Shown here one piece after another: positions 40,394-50,545 of a DNA stretch of 64,000 nucleotides (the first letter of the stretch is position 1; each line of letters opens with the position of its first letter). A program made the position numbers and the translations under genes. This stretch comes from JAGOPY01 sp964619555 (lineage in GTDB: Bacteria; Bacteroidota; Bacteroidia; Bacteroidales; JAGOPY01). The stretch spans positions 56,625 through 120,624 of the forward strand of contig CAZUDV010000013.1 of assembly GCA_964619555.1 (NCBI GenBank). The letters are read 5' to 3'. The notes under the pieces are model-generated. The model was not told the DNA's origin. It did not search any database and saw only the letters and a list, made by a program, of their open reading frames with translations.

Positions 40394-42517
40394 TTATTCG
40401 ATTTTAAGAACTTTCAACGTTGTCGCTTCATTCCCCGCCTGCAGCCTGGCAAAGTACACTCCCTGTGGCAGGGCACTGATGTCGATCTGGAAATTGGGAT
40501 TATTAACATATCGTGTTAGTATTACTTGTCCGTTCATGTTCAAAACAGACAGTTGATCTCCTTCGCAGGATTTGATGGTTATTTTTCCTGATGTTGGATT
40601 GGGAAATAATTCCATCGTTTCTGAGATTGGCAGATGGTTATTTGTTCCAACCGGATTGCCACCTCCATTGCTGGTCCGCAGGATAGTCCCATTTGTACCA
40701 CAGATATACCCTTTGTTTACATCGGTAAAAAAAACTGACGAAAGATGGTGACCTGTTCTTGGATCCTGGATAGTCCAGGTTAGTCCCCCATCAATGGTTT
40801 GCATGATAATCCCGTTATTGCCTGTGGCGTAACCTGTATTTTCATTAATAAAAAAAATCGAGGATAATTGATATCCAGATCCTTCATGGATCACGTTCCA
40901 GGTAACGCCCCCATCAGTTGTTTTATGGATCATGTAAAAGTATCCTGAGAAAGGATGCCCCCAATATCCAAGAATAAAACCTGTTTTCGGGTTTGGAAAA
41001 CAGACAGATAACAAAGGCCGCATTTCCGGCAATGTAGATAGTATCCATGATGCGCCACCATCCATGGTTTTAAGTATCAGCCCGTTACCGGATTGATCTT
41101 TACCAACTGCAAAACCGGTATCGGCATGGGTGAAAAAAACTGAATATATTGACCATACTGTGAGATTTTCGTAGATAACTGTCCAATTCGCTCCTCCGTC
41201 AATTGTTTTAATAATCCTGATACCGTTCCATGAATAGTAATCATTGCCTGATGCATAGCCGGTATTTATCTCAGGAAAATGAACAGATGTTAAATTATGG
41301 GTAATCCCGGATTCCTGTGTCGTCCAAGCGGCACCCCCATTGTCTGTTTTAAGGATAGTGCCACTGTCGCCAACCGCATACCCAATATTGTCGTAAGGGA
41401 AAAAGACGGAGTTCAACCGGCTGGCATTGCCTGAGGCCTGGCTTTCCCAAGATGTTCCACCGTTAATGGTTTTGACAATAGCCCCTTCACTGCCAACGGC
41501 ATAACCCGTTTCATCGTCCGTAAAATAGATAGAACTAAACCAGTTTGTCGGGCCAGAATTTTGGTTAGTCCACGTTGTCCCTGCATCTGTTGTCTTAAGA
41601 ATGGCTCCTCCACCCCCTACAACGATACCATTGTCATCACCCGTAAAAAATACTCCTCGCAGATTATGTGGCAGACCTGATGACTGAATAGTCCAGGTTA
41701 GTCCGCCATTAATGGTTTTTAAAATTACCCCATCCCATGGTGCACTATTAAATGAACCAACGACATATCCTGTATTTACATCTGTAAAATAAACAGAGTG
41801 TAAATTTTGCGTAACACCGGATGTCATGACCGTCCAAGTTGCACCCGCATTAGACGTTTTTATAATTGTCCCGTTAATGCCCACTGCATACCCATGAGTT
41901 GCATCTGTAAAAAAGACTGAACCCAGAGAGGGCATAGGATCTGTTTTCGTCCAGTTTGATCCACCATCTGTTGTTTTTAATATTATCCCACCCCCCACGA
42001 TGTACCCTGTATTTTCATTTGTAAAAAAAATGGAACAGAGAGGCATCAAAGTCGGCAGAAGAACACTCGTCCATGTTGTTCCTGCATTGGCAGTTTTTAT
42101 CAGTTTACCTTCTTCACCAACGGCATACCCTTTGTTTGCATTAGTGAAAAAAACCGACCAAAGCAATGTTGAAGTGCCGGAACTCAGACTCTCCCAGTTT
42201 TCACCACCATCAATGGTCTTTATTATTTTCCCTTCATGACCAACAACATAACCTACCTCTGAATTGGTGAAAAAAACTGACTGGAGCGAATTTGAAGTGC
42301 CGGAGTTCAGAACTGTCCAGTTAACTCCTCCATCTGTAGTTTTAATAATTGTTCCATAATCTCCGACAACGTATCCAGTGCTTTCATCAGGAAAATGAGC
42401 TGAATTATAATTAGCACCTGTCGGCAGAGGATTTGACCATTCCCAGTTTTGGGCGTTTGCACTGTTTATGGCAACCAGTGCAAACACGAATAAGAAATAT
42501 GAATATGGTTTCTTCAT
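40394..42517 (-). CDS. YCF48-like beta-propeller protein with T9SS sorting domain
   Basis: The 707-residue product has a signal peptide, then about 14 repeats of the YCF48/BNR type (GYVVGDYGTIIKTTDGGVNW and variants, each 40-50 residues) that form one or two beta-propellers, and a type A T9SS domain (FPNPTSGKITIKS, LPQGVYFARLQAG). It is exported and released or anchored outside. Photosystem assembly is the role of plant YCF48; in Bacteroidetes these propellers are generic extracellular scaffolds, so no function is assigned. It starts 21 bases after the gene upstream, suggesting an operon with it. Confidence 0.87.
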   Translation of the reverse strand: MKKPYSYFLFVFALVAINSANAQNWEWSNPLPTGANYNSAHFPDESTGYVVGDYGTIIKTTDGGVNWTVLNSGTSNSLQSVFFTNSEVGYVVGHEGKIIKTIDGGENWESLSSGTSTLLWSVFFTNANKGYAVGEEGKLIKTANAGTTWTSVLLPTLMPLCSIFFTNENTGYIVGGGIILKTTDGGSNWTKTDPMPSLGSVFFTDATHGYAVGINGTIIKTSNAGATWTVMTSGVTQNLHSVYFTDVNTGYVVGSFNSAPWDGVILKTINGGLTWTIQSSGLPHNLRGVFFTGDDNGIVVGGGGAILKTTDAGTTWTNQNSGPTNWFSSIYFTDDETGYAVGSEGAIVKTINGGTSWESQASGNASRLNSVFFPYDNIGYAVGDSGTILKTDNGGAAWTTQESGITHNLTSVHFPEINTGYASGNDYYSWNGIRIIKTIDGGANWTVIYENLTVWSIYSVFFTHADTGFAVGKDQSGNGLILKTMDGGASWILSTLPEMRPLLSVCFPNPKTGFILGYWGHPFSGYFYMIHKTTDGGVTWNVIHEGSGYQLSSIFFINENTGYATGNNGIIMQTIDGGLTWTIQDPRTGHHLSSVFFTDVNKGYICGTNGTILRTSNGGGNPVGTNNHLPISETMELFPNPTSGKITIKSCEGDQLSVLNMNGQVILTRYVNNPNFQIDISALPQGVYFARLQAGNEATTLKVLKIE

Positions 42518-42538
42518 GTCCGTATGTTTTGGATGATA

Positions 42539-44779
42539 TTATTCGACTTTAATAAATTTCAATGCTGAGATCTCGCTCCCCGCCTGCAGCCTGACAAAAT
42601 ACATCCCCGCCGGCAAACCCGTCGCATCCCAGCGGACCTCATGCTCTCCTGCAGACAGCTTCTGATCCAGCAGCGCCGCTACTTCCCGGCCATGCACATC
42701 ATAAATCTTCAATGACACAAATTGATATTGTGAAATGTGAAATGCGAAATGCGAAATGCCTTCTGTGGGATTAGGAAATGCTATGACCGCCGACCGCTGA
42801 CCGCTGACTACTGACTCAACAACTCCCACCGCACACGCCTCCTCCACCTCCTCAGGGCTGTTGCATCCGGGGGCGTTGCCGTAGATTTCTACTGTACCAT
42901 TAGGCGCAGCCAGGTAATCACAGATGCTTTGGACGGCGCAGGTGGATAAAGAATTATTATTCCTAATCGAGAGATCTGCGATGGAATTGGCATCAATATT
43001 TTCCAAACCCGATAGGCTGATGAGGGCTTCATTTTCACTTATGCTCAGACGGCCCCCTATAGAATCCAGATTCTCGAGCCCCATCAGGCTGGTCAACGTG
43101 TGGTTGGAATAAATCTCAAGGTCTCCCCCTATAGAAGTCAGGTTCTCCAGCCCCGCCAGGCTTGTCAGGGACGGGTTATAATATAATTCAAGGTCACCTT
43201 CTATGGATCCAATATTTTCCAGCCCTGTCAGGCTTATCAGGGCATAGCTAAATTCAATAGAAAGATCACCCCCGATAGAAGTAATATTCTCCAGCTCTGT
43301 CAGGCTCGTCAGGGCTATGTTATCTTCAATAGAAAGATCACCCCCGATGGAAGTAATATTCTCCAGACCTGTCAGACTGGTCAGGGCATAGTTATTATCA
43401 ATAGAAAGATCACCCCCGAGGGAAGTAATATTCTCCAGACCTGTCAGACTGGTCAGGCAACAGTTAGCTGCCAAGCCTAAGGAACCGCCCAAAGAAACAA
43501 GGTTCTCCAATCCGTTGAGGCTTTCTAATGACGTCCCTCTATATTCTACTACCCCAATCCCATCATAGTATCCGATTTTCAGATCCCCTCCAATCGTTGT
43601 GAGGTTATTCAATGGTTCAAGGTCTTCAATCTTGTAGTTTCCACCGAACACAAGAGAACCCGAAACCGTTATGATATTTTCCAGTCCCGACAGATTGTCC
43701 AGGCTGTCATTCTTGCAAATCACTAAAGATCCATTTATTGAGCTTAGGTTAGAAATGGCAGAAATATCAGACAGAACACGATTATCTCCAATTATTAACC
43801 AGCCACCCAGTGAGTTTAAATTATGAAGTCCTGTCAGGCTTAGAAGATTGTGGTTTCCCTGAAGTAATTGATGTCCGATTGCAACAGTTCCTCCAATACT
43901 GGTAACATTGCTTAATGAAGAAATGCTTAAAAGATTATCATTACCTACAATATTAAGGTCACCGCTAATTTCCGCAAGGTTGTCAAGCCCTTCGAGAGTC
44001 AGCAGGTTTTGATTATCATGTATGGAAAGTGATCCTAATGAAGTTATATTTTCCAAACCTGAAAGGTTGACTAAAGAATTACAGTCTGATATTAACAGAC
44101 CTCCGATCGAGTCAAGGGATTCAAGATGGGTAAGACTTGACAAAGATCCATTAAGAGATATACCTATCCCCCCGGCAGTCTGAAGTTTCTCAAGCCCGTG
44201 CAGATTGAGCAGCGAATCGTTCCAAACCACCATCAGAGCACCATCAATCTGAAAAATATTATCCAGTCCTGTCAGGTCTGATAACAATGGATTTCCATAA
44301 TAGCCATACACTCCTGATCCAATCCAGAGACTACCATAGATATGGTTTAATCCTTCCAATCCTGAAAGGCCAAGCAGTGCCTGATTAGCACAAACCTTGA
44401 TATCGCCTGCCACTGATGAAAGATTATTTAACCCCGTCAGATTAATAAGTGAGTTGTTTCTAACGATAATTAAACTGCCGCCAATTGAAGTCAATCCGTT
44501 CAAACCAGCCAAGTTCGGCATACTATTGTTATCAATGATTTCGAGATTACCACCAATGGAGTACAAGTTCTGCAGTCCGCTTAGATTGGTGATATCAGAC
44601 CCAGTAATAAAAACATCCCCCTCAATCTCCGTGCATCCCGGGTAATTGACCTGGAAACTATCGATCTGTGCCTGCGTGGTGAAGGTGATGCCTTCGGGCA
44701 GGCAGGACTGGGCGAGTGAAGTGTGAGGCGTGAAGAGTGAAGCGAGAAGCGAAAATAGGAATAGGATCTGCATTTTCAT
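42539..44779 (-). CDS. L-domain / LRR-like repeat protein with T9SS sorting domain
   Basis: The 746-residue product has a signal peptide, a Cys-containing cap (CLPEGITFTTQAQIDSF, YPGCTEIEGDV) and about 24 repeats of a 22-24-residue unit with the core LTGLENITSIGGDLSI, a receptor-L-domain or LRR-like solenoid. A second Cys cap (CAVQSICDYLAAPNGTVEI) precedes the sorting domain (FPNPTEGISHFAFHIS, LPAGMYFVRLQAG). The central repeats at 43080-43470 are nearly identical 72-base units. The linker VVSGQRSAV reads a short DNA repeat. Probably a surface adhesin or recognition protein; the ligand is unknown. Confidence 0.87.
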   Translation of the reverse strand: MKMQILFLFSLLASLFTPHTSLAQSCLPEGITFTTQAQIDSFQVNYPGCTEIEGDVFITGSDITNLSGLQNLYSIGGNLEIIDNNSMPNLAGLNGLTSIGGSLIIVRNNSLINLTGLNNLSSVAGDIKVCANQALLGLSGLEGLNHIYGSLWIGSGVYGYYGNPLLSDLTGLDNIFQIDGALMVVWNDSLLNLHGLEKLQTAGGIGISLNGSLSSLTHLESLDSIGGLLISDCNSLVNLSGLENITSLGSLSIHDNQNLLTLEGLDNLAEISGDLNIVGNDNLLSISSLSNVTSIGGTVAIGHQLLQGNHNLLSLTGLHNLNSLGGWLIIGDNRVLSDISAISNLSSINGSLVICKNDSLDNLSGLENIITVSGSLVFGGNYKIEDLEPLNNLTTIGGDLKIGYYDGIGVVEYRGTSLESLNGLENLVSLGGSLGLAANCCLTSLTGLENITSLGGDLSIDNNYALTSLTGLENITSIGGDLSIEDNIALTSLTELENITSIGGDLSIEFSYALISLTGLENIGSIEGDLELYYNPSLTSLAGLENLTSIGGDLEIYSNHTLTSLMGLENLDSIGGRLSISENEALISLSGLENIDANSIADLSIRNNNSLSTCAVQSICDYLAAPNGTVEIYGNAPGCNSPEEVEEACAVGVVESVVSGQRSAVIAFPNPTEGISHFAFHISQYQFVSLKIYDVHGREVAALLDQKLSAGEHEVRWDATGLPAGMYFVRLQAGSEISALKFIKVE
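43080..43470 (-). repeat. Tandem 72-base repeats in the L-domain gene
   Basis: About five units of roughly 72 bases, each coding 24 residues of the solenoid. Adjacent units differ at few positions, so they look recently expanded and are likely sites of copy-number change. Confidence 0.75.
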
Positions 44780-44799
44780 GGGTTGTCGGATTTTTAGTT

Positions 44800-45020
44800 T
44801 TACTCGACTTTTATCACTTTCATCGTTGTCGCTTCATTCCCCGCCTGCAGCCTGGCAAAATACATCCCCGCCGGCAAACCTGTGGCATCCCAGCGGACCT
44901 CATGCTCTCCTGCAGACAGCTTTTGATCCAGCACCTCTGCCACTTCCCGGCCATGCACATCATAAATCTTCAATGACACAAATTGATATTGTGAAATGTG
45001 AAATTCGAAATGCGAAATGC
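44800..45020 (-). repeat. Near-identical T9SS sorting-domain DNA (shared with 42539-42765)
   Basis: The DNA coding the sorting domain of the beta-helix protein is more than about 90 percent identical by eye to that of the L-domain gene at 42539-42765, including the GAAATGTGAAAT repeat that codes HISQYQF. A stretch of the same DNA (CGTTGTCGCTTCATTCCC and following bases) also ends the YCF48-like gene. Confidence 0.75.
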
Positions 45021-47581
45021 CTGCGGTTGGATTGGGATTTACTTTCATCTGCAACTGTCCAACTGTCCAATTGTCCAACTGTCCAACCCCAGTGTAAAGC
45101 GGTGCATTGAATTCATACGGTCCCATGTCGATGCGCTCTTCTCCGCTGCCGCCGTTCCAGATGCGAACATTTCCCAGCAGATCATAAAGCGGGAGGTTCA
45201 GCCCGGTGATATCGGGAATGCCAGCGTCAATGCAGGGCGAACCCTCATCCAGTTGGTAATACAACGCCAGTACATCCGTAAAAACAGGATCAGCATCAAT
45301 GTTGTTCTCATAGACCCCGGTTCCAATGCCAAAGGGGCCTATACCCGCCTGGCCGCCTTCGATGTCGTTGTATCTGAAATCCACATTGCAGTCACCGGAT
45401 GAAATGTATACCTGGCTGTTTTGCGGGGCTGTGTTGTCCCAGAAAACATTGTTGACCAGTACAGGTTCCGACCCGTCATATATTTCCATTGCCCCCCCCC
45501 CTGAAGTTAGAATGGTTGTTAACAAAGGTATTGTTGAACAAAACCGGATTTGAACTTGCACTTAGAAATGCTCCACCTCCATCTGCAGCATTTCTCAACG
45601 ATATGTTACTATAGAACAAACAATTTACAACTTCAGGCGAAGATCCAAAAGCACAGGCGATTGCCCCCGACCAATTGGCGCTGTTATAACTGAAAACACA
45701 GTTCCTAATCACAGGGCTGCTGGTCCACAAGGCAATAGCACCTCCGCTGGCAGTCAGTTCCCCGTTAAATAAAGCTCTGTTATGGTGGAAAAAACAGTAC
45801 TCCATAATCACATTATCGTAATTCCTCATTGCGACAGCCCCGCCGCAATTATAAGGAGAAGAATATGGAACCGGCGGTGGAGCGGCGCCATACTCAAAAA
45901 TGCAATGCCTGAACACAGACGCAGGATTGCTTGCCGGAGTGCCATCGAACACCATATGGCCCCAGCCAAGGTCGGGATTCACTGCAGTGAAAACTATGCT
46001 CCCGAGGTTGCTTGTGTCGCCCTCTGCCTGAACAGCGCCATTTACTATGAAGTGGGCACGGTTGGAGAATTTAACCCATACCCCGGGATCGATCACCAGG
46101 TTCTGCCCGTCCGGAATGGTGACATCGCCGGTAATCGTGTATGGATGCCCGGCCATGGTCCAATGACCTGAGACATCACCCGGCAGCACCTGCGTTCCTT
46201 TAGGCGGTTTAGCCACCAGTTTAGCTTCATTGATCTGCCAGAAACCGCCACCCAGCCTGCCATTGCCGCTGAAGGTCTCGTAGGCATAGGTTGACAATGT
46301 TGTAACGGTTTGAATTTGTCTGTTTTCTATATCTTTAAAAATTGAAGCAGCTATTGCCTGTATGGCTTCTGAACTGTTTTCGGAGGCATCGTAAATGGAA
46401 GTGATAGCCGATGTTCCCCACCATCCCAGGTCAGGATTATTGCTGTCCTGATATGTTTTTATCGTGTCGCAGACAAAGCCAAACACTTTTTCTCCGTTGA
46501 TCTCAGCGGTTATATCGGAATGGTAGAAATTTACATGATGAATCGGAAAAATATAGCTCCAATCCTCCCCTTCAATATCTTCGCCAAGATCGCGAAGTCC
46601 CATTTTAATTTTCACCTGATCGAAGGAAAATCCCCTGTAAGCCAGTTGCAGGGCAAAATTTTGGAAGCCCACCGTCCCGCCATCCATCAGGTGGGCAAAG
46701 CCGGCATCAGGATCAGGGTCTATGTCGTCATAATCCCGTGAAGCAATGTAGTACAACTGGCTGTCATGGCCATTTCGCTTGGGTTCTGGCCCCGTGCCGT
46801 CAGCATCCCAGCCGGCAAAACCTTCATGATCCGCGGCCAGTCCCTGGAAAGGCAATTCAGGATGGCCTTTTGATATGGTGCAGTTAAAATTATAATATGC
46901 GCCGTCCCTTCCATTACCGGTGAAAGCCTGGGTCGCACCGAATGTATTCGAGTTCAATTTGAGCTCATTGGTCCCGACATCCTGCATGAAAGCTGCCGCC
47001 ACTTCCTGCACGTCCGGCGGGCTGAATCCCGAAGCATTGAAAGGAAGAAAATAGTTGCTTTCGCAGACAATGTACCCACCGGTTGAAGGCCCTATATGAA
47101 ATATCATGTAATTCGCCTGGCCTGTAATCATCAGTTCATCTTCGAGATAGATCTTCAGGTCAATCGGATAAAAGTTCATATAATTTTCCTGACCGAAGAC
47201 AAACCAGTCAGCACCTGGCAGATCATCACCCTGGGAAGCCAGCCCCATTCTTACTTTCACCTGCCCCGGATTAAAACCATGAGCAACTAGCGCCTGGGCA
47301 AAGCCGGAAAAATCGCTGCCAATAACGGTTCCATGGGCGCCAAAATCGCTGCTTTCATCCACGTAATCACGGGTGGCAGCATAATATAAAAATGTACTAT
47401 GGCCGTTGCCATAAGGCTCAGGACCGGAACCGTCGGCATCCCAGCCTGCTGAGCCTTCGTTTTCGGCGATAAGGCCGGTAAAATCAATGCCTGTTTGCGA
47501 ATAGACCCGGCATGTCATCAAAATAATTATGAGTACTGAAATCAAAGCACTCAACCAAAGGGTAGTTTTCTCTGTTTTCAT
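44800..47581 (-). CDS. Beta-helix protein with T9SS domain, interrupted by a G10-tract frameshift
   Basis: From the ATG at 47581 the frame reads a signal peptide, two tandem 200-residue domains of unknown type (each with GxAGWDADGxGPEP), then right-handed parallel beta-helix repeats (HCIFEYGAAPP, NCVFSYNSANWSGAI), and stops at 45476. The beta-helix continues in another frame (GAMEIYDGSEPVLVNNVFWDN) to a type A T9SS domain ending at 44800. The frames meet at ten Gs (45492-45501). Nine or twelve Gs would restore one 926-residue protein. It is either phase-variable, a sequencing error, or a recent mutation. Confidence 0.8.
45492..45501 (-). repeat. Homopolymeric tract (G10 on the coding strand)
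   Basis: Ten Cs on the plus strand, Gs in the gene. The tract sits at the frameshift between the two parts of the beta-helix protein. Tracts of this length are classic slipped-strand mispairing sites. Confidence 0.85.
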
Positions 47582-47807
47582 AATGGTGATTTTTAAAGGT
47601 TTAAGAAAACTTTAAATTACCTCAACACAAAGCCAGAAATGAGATGGATGTATTAATGCCGGGATCCTTTGTAATAACGCATGGGTTTTTTCAAATAACG
47701 CATGGGTTCATGCAAGAGGATCAGTAAAACACGAGGTTATATCAAGAGATAAAAAAATAGTTGAATTGATTTTACAGGAATATAATGACAGGATTCCCAG
47801 ACTTTGG

Positions 47808-49262
47808 TCATCTGCCCACTATCAACCTGCCATGGGCTATCCCGTCATCACTGGTAAGACGGTAAAGATAAATTCCGGGAGCCAGGCAGGAAACATCGGC
47901 GCAAACATGGTCCTTTCCCGGGCAATCATCACATACCAGGTTAAATTCTGCCCCCTGCAAACTATAAATATTTAATTGTACAGTTCCTTTGCGCGGAAAG
48001 GCAAATTCAAAGCACACCTCATCGTTTGCCGGGTTGGGCCAGGCCTTTGAAAGCGCCTCGCCCTGAGCCTCCTGCAATGCCGTAATTCCGCAGGCCAGCT
48101 CCACCTCCTCCTGAGTGGCACAGCCGCTGTCATTATTATTGATTTCCACAGTACCGTTTGGAGCGGCAAGATAAGCGCATATGCTCTCCACATGGCAGGT
48201 TGAAAGGTGAACATTGTCGGTGATGGTCAGGTTCTCAATCAAGCTTCCCTCCAGGTTGTCCAGCCCATATAACGACTCAAGAGACCAATTGTCGTTAATG
48301 ACAAGGTCTCTGCCCACGCTGTCAAGCATTATCAGGGCATCCAGGTTTAGCAGTGATGGGTTATGATGGATTTCCAGATCTCCACCGACATAACCGAGCT
48401 TTTCCAGCCCGCTGAGACTTGCCAGTGAATCGTTCCCACCTTCCAGGTTTCCGCCGATGTTCAGCGAACCGGTTATATGGGTCAGGTTGTCGAGCCCGTG
48501 CAGATCCACCAGGGATTCGTTGTTATTGATACCGATGCTGCTTTCTGACCTCGTGATGGTCTCCAGACCATAAAGGTGCTGCAGCGACTTATTACCCTGG
48601 ATGAGCAACCAGTTGTCCAAAACCGGGAAGATCCCGATGGCGGAAATGTCGGTCAGCGACTCGTTTCCGGTGATCAGTATACTGCCCCCTATACTGTCGA
48701 GGTTCTGTATCCCGTGGAGCGACTCCAGCTTATCGTTGCCCCCGATCATCAGGTGCCGGCCAATCACAGACAAACTTTCCAGTCCCTGAAGATCGGCCAG
48801 GGCATCGTACCACTGGATTATAAGGTCTTCCCCGACATATTCGAGGTTCATGAGTGGCAACAGGTCCGGGACAGAGTCGTTGAAGACCAGGGAGAAGGAG
48901 CCACCGACATTTGCCAGGCTCTCCAGACCAGTTAAGCTGGTCATTTTGGTATCATGTTCCAGGGCGAGGTTTCCCCCTACGAAAGACAGCGAGTTCAATC
49001 CCTGAAGATTTTTTATAAACGCACCCTGGATCGTCAGGTCGCCCTGCACTGCATTAAGAGAGCTTAACCCATGAAGGTTGACAACCGCGCTGCTGTCGAT
49101 CCGGACATCGCCCAGGATATCGGTACACCCGGGATAGAGAAGCTGGAACTGATCGATTTGCATCTGCGTGTTGAAATGGATGCCCTCTGGAAGGCATTGC
49201 TGAGCCTGGACAGTAACGCCAAGACCAAGGAAAAGGAGGAAACCCCAATGAATTTTTTTCAT
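47808..49262 (-). CDS. L-domain / LRR-like repeat protein with T9SS sorting domain
   Basis: The 484-residue product is a shorter relative of the protein at 42539: signal peptide (GFLLFLGLGVTVQA), N-cap CLPEGIHFNTQMQIDQF, about 13 solenoid units (LHGLDNLTHITGSLNIGGN and similar), C-cap CHVESICAYLAAPNGTVEI with DSGCATQEEVELACG, and a T9SS domain (AWPNPANDEVCFEF, CLAPGIYLYRLTS). Here the sorting domain is not the near-identical cassette of the neighbours. TAACTTTA about 35 bases upstream is a likely -7 box. It is separated by 226 bases from the beta-helix gene. Confidence 0.86.
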   Translation of the reverse strand: MKKIHWGFLLFLGLGVTVQAQQCLPEGIHFNTQMQIDQFQLLYPGCTDILGDVRIDSSAVVNLHGLSSLNAVQGDLTIQGAFIKNLQGLNSLSFVGGNLALEHDTKMTSLTGLESLANVGGSFSLVFNDSVPDLLPLMNLEYVGEDLIIQWYDALADLQGLESLSVIGRHLMIGGNDKLESLHGIQNLDSIGGSILITGNESLTDISAIGIFPVLDNWLLIQGNKSLQHLYGLETITRSESSIGINNNESLVDLHGLDNLTHITGSLNIGGNLEGGNDSLASLSGLEKLGYVGGDLEIHHNPSLLNLDALIMLDSVGRDLVINDNWSLESLYGLDNLEGSLIENLTITDNVHLSTCHVESICAYLAAPNGTVEINNNDSGCATQEEVELACGITALQEAQGEALSKAWPNPANDEVCFEFAFPRKGTVQLNIYSLQGAEFNLVCDDCPGKDHVCADVSCLAPGIYLYRLTSDDGIAHGRLIVGR

Positions 49263-49568
49263 TATTGCAGGTGATTAATAATACATCCTAAAGTTAATAA
49301 TAATTACGGGTGATTCTCAAGAAGGAATATTTGGATACTTCGGTTATACAACGAGGATTTTCGAGGTAAAAATCAAATAATCATCCCGGAATATGTTAAG
49401 ATTCACCAACACTTCCAGCTATAAAAACTTTATGATAAAGGGCCTTAAGGACAATTTCAGGATCAAAATATATCTATACTGCATCATATATATCGGTCCT
49501 GAATGAACAATTACATCAGCCGGTTGTTTTTTAATGAATAATGTATTTCCAGGTCAAACTCCAGCGTT
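49263..49568. other. Intergenic region upstream of the CHRD gene
   Basis: 306 bases between divergent genes. The left part holds the TAACTTTA box of the L-domain gene; the right part is AT-rich (TATATCTATACTGCATCATA) and may contain the CHRD promoter. No repeat or gene seen. Confidence 0.55.
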
Positions 49569-50516
49569 ATGAAAAAGTTTAATATCTTAAGTTTAAGCCA
49601 GCTATTCCTGGTCATTGTACTCGTATTATCGTTGTCGTCAAACGTCAGGGCGACAGTATATACCTTTGATCTTGCATTGTCGGGTCAGAATGAAGTGCCT
49701 GCAAATCCAAGCACCGCTTCAGGAATAATGCTCGGTACCTTTGACGATGCCGTCGATGTCTTTATTTGTGAATTGAGCTTCAGTGGGCTGTCAACTCCCA
49801 CCATTGCGGCGCATCTTCACGGCCCTGCAGATGTCGGGCAAAACGGAGGGGTGCAGATAGCACTCTTGGGTTTCCCGGTAGGGGTCACCTCAGGCACCTT
49901 TGCGAATTCGTTTGTACTTACCCCGGAGCAAAAATCCCAGTTACTTTGCGGATTGTGGTACGTCAATATTCATACCTCTGGTTATCCGGGAGGTGAAATA
50001 AGATCGCAGATCAAAGAAGGGACAACCGTGGGAGATATTTCCACATTTGCATTAAGCCTGACAGGAGCACAGGAAGTCCCATCCAATCCCTCACCGGCCA
50101 ACGGGATATTCATGGGAACATATGACAATGCGACCAATACCCTTAGTTTTGATTTGATCTTCAACGGCTTATTGGGAGCGACAACGGTTTCCCATTTCCA
50201 TGGTCCTGCCCCCTTCGGAATAAATGCAGGCGTTCAGATTCCGCTCGTGGGATTCCCGGCCGGAGTCAGCTCCGGTACCTATTCCAATTCATTTGTGCTG
50301 ACCCCGGCGCAGGAGGCTGACCTGCTTAATGGTTTATGGTACCTCAATATACATACCAGTCTATATCCCGGTGGGGAAATAAGGGGCCAGATAGTTGAAG
50401 GGACGCTGACAGGCGATTGCAATGTCCCGGTCGTACCGGTGGCCAACTGGGCCCTGGTAATCGGAGGAATCCTGATCGGTGCGTTTACCATATTCATGCT
50501 GAAGAAGCGATTTTAA
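49569..50516 (+). CDS. Two-CHRD-domain exported protein with IPTL-CTERM-like tail
   Basis: The 315-residue product has a signal peptide (FLVIVLVLSLSSNVRA), two tandem CHRD domains at about 33-148 and 158-275 (LSGQNEVPANPSTASGIM, AAHLHGPADVGQNGGVQIAL, LWYVNIHTSGYPGGEIRSQI, and the second copy), and a C-terminal tail of a short polar motif, one hydrophobic helix and KKRF (VPVANWALVIGG then IFMLKKRF). That tripartite tail resembles IPTL-CTERM/PEP-CTERM sorting signals, not a T9SS domain. The CHRD fold is a beta-sandwich of unknown bacterial role. Inference: it is sorted by an exosortase-like enzyme encoded elsewhere. Confidence 0.82.
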   Translation: MKKFNILSLSQLFLVIVLVLSLSSNVRATVYTFDLALSGQNEVPANPSTASGIMLGTFDDAVDVFICELSFSGLSTPTIAAHLHGPADVGQNGGVQIALLGFPVGVTSGTFANSFVLTPEQKSQLLCGLWYVNIHTSGYPGGEIRSQIKEGTTVGDISTFALSLTGAQEVPSNPSPANGIFMGTYDNATNTLSFDLIFNGLLGATTVSHFHGPAPFGINAGVQIPLVGFPAGVSSGTYSNSFVLTPAQEADLLNGLWYLNIHTSLYPGGEIRGQIVEGTLTGDCNVPVVPVANWALVIGGILIGAFTIFMLKKRF

Positions 50517-50545
50517 AGCGTCTTTTCCGGCGAGAATTTCCATTG

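Noticed and set aside
43080..43470. CRISPR-like array
   Set aside because: The regular repeats are coding solenoid units with no unique spacers.
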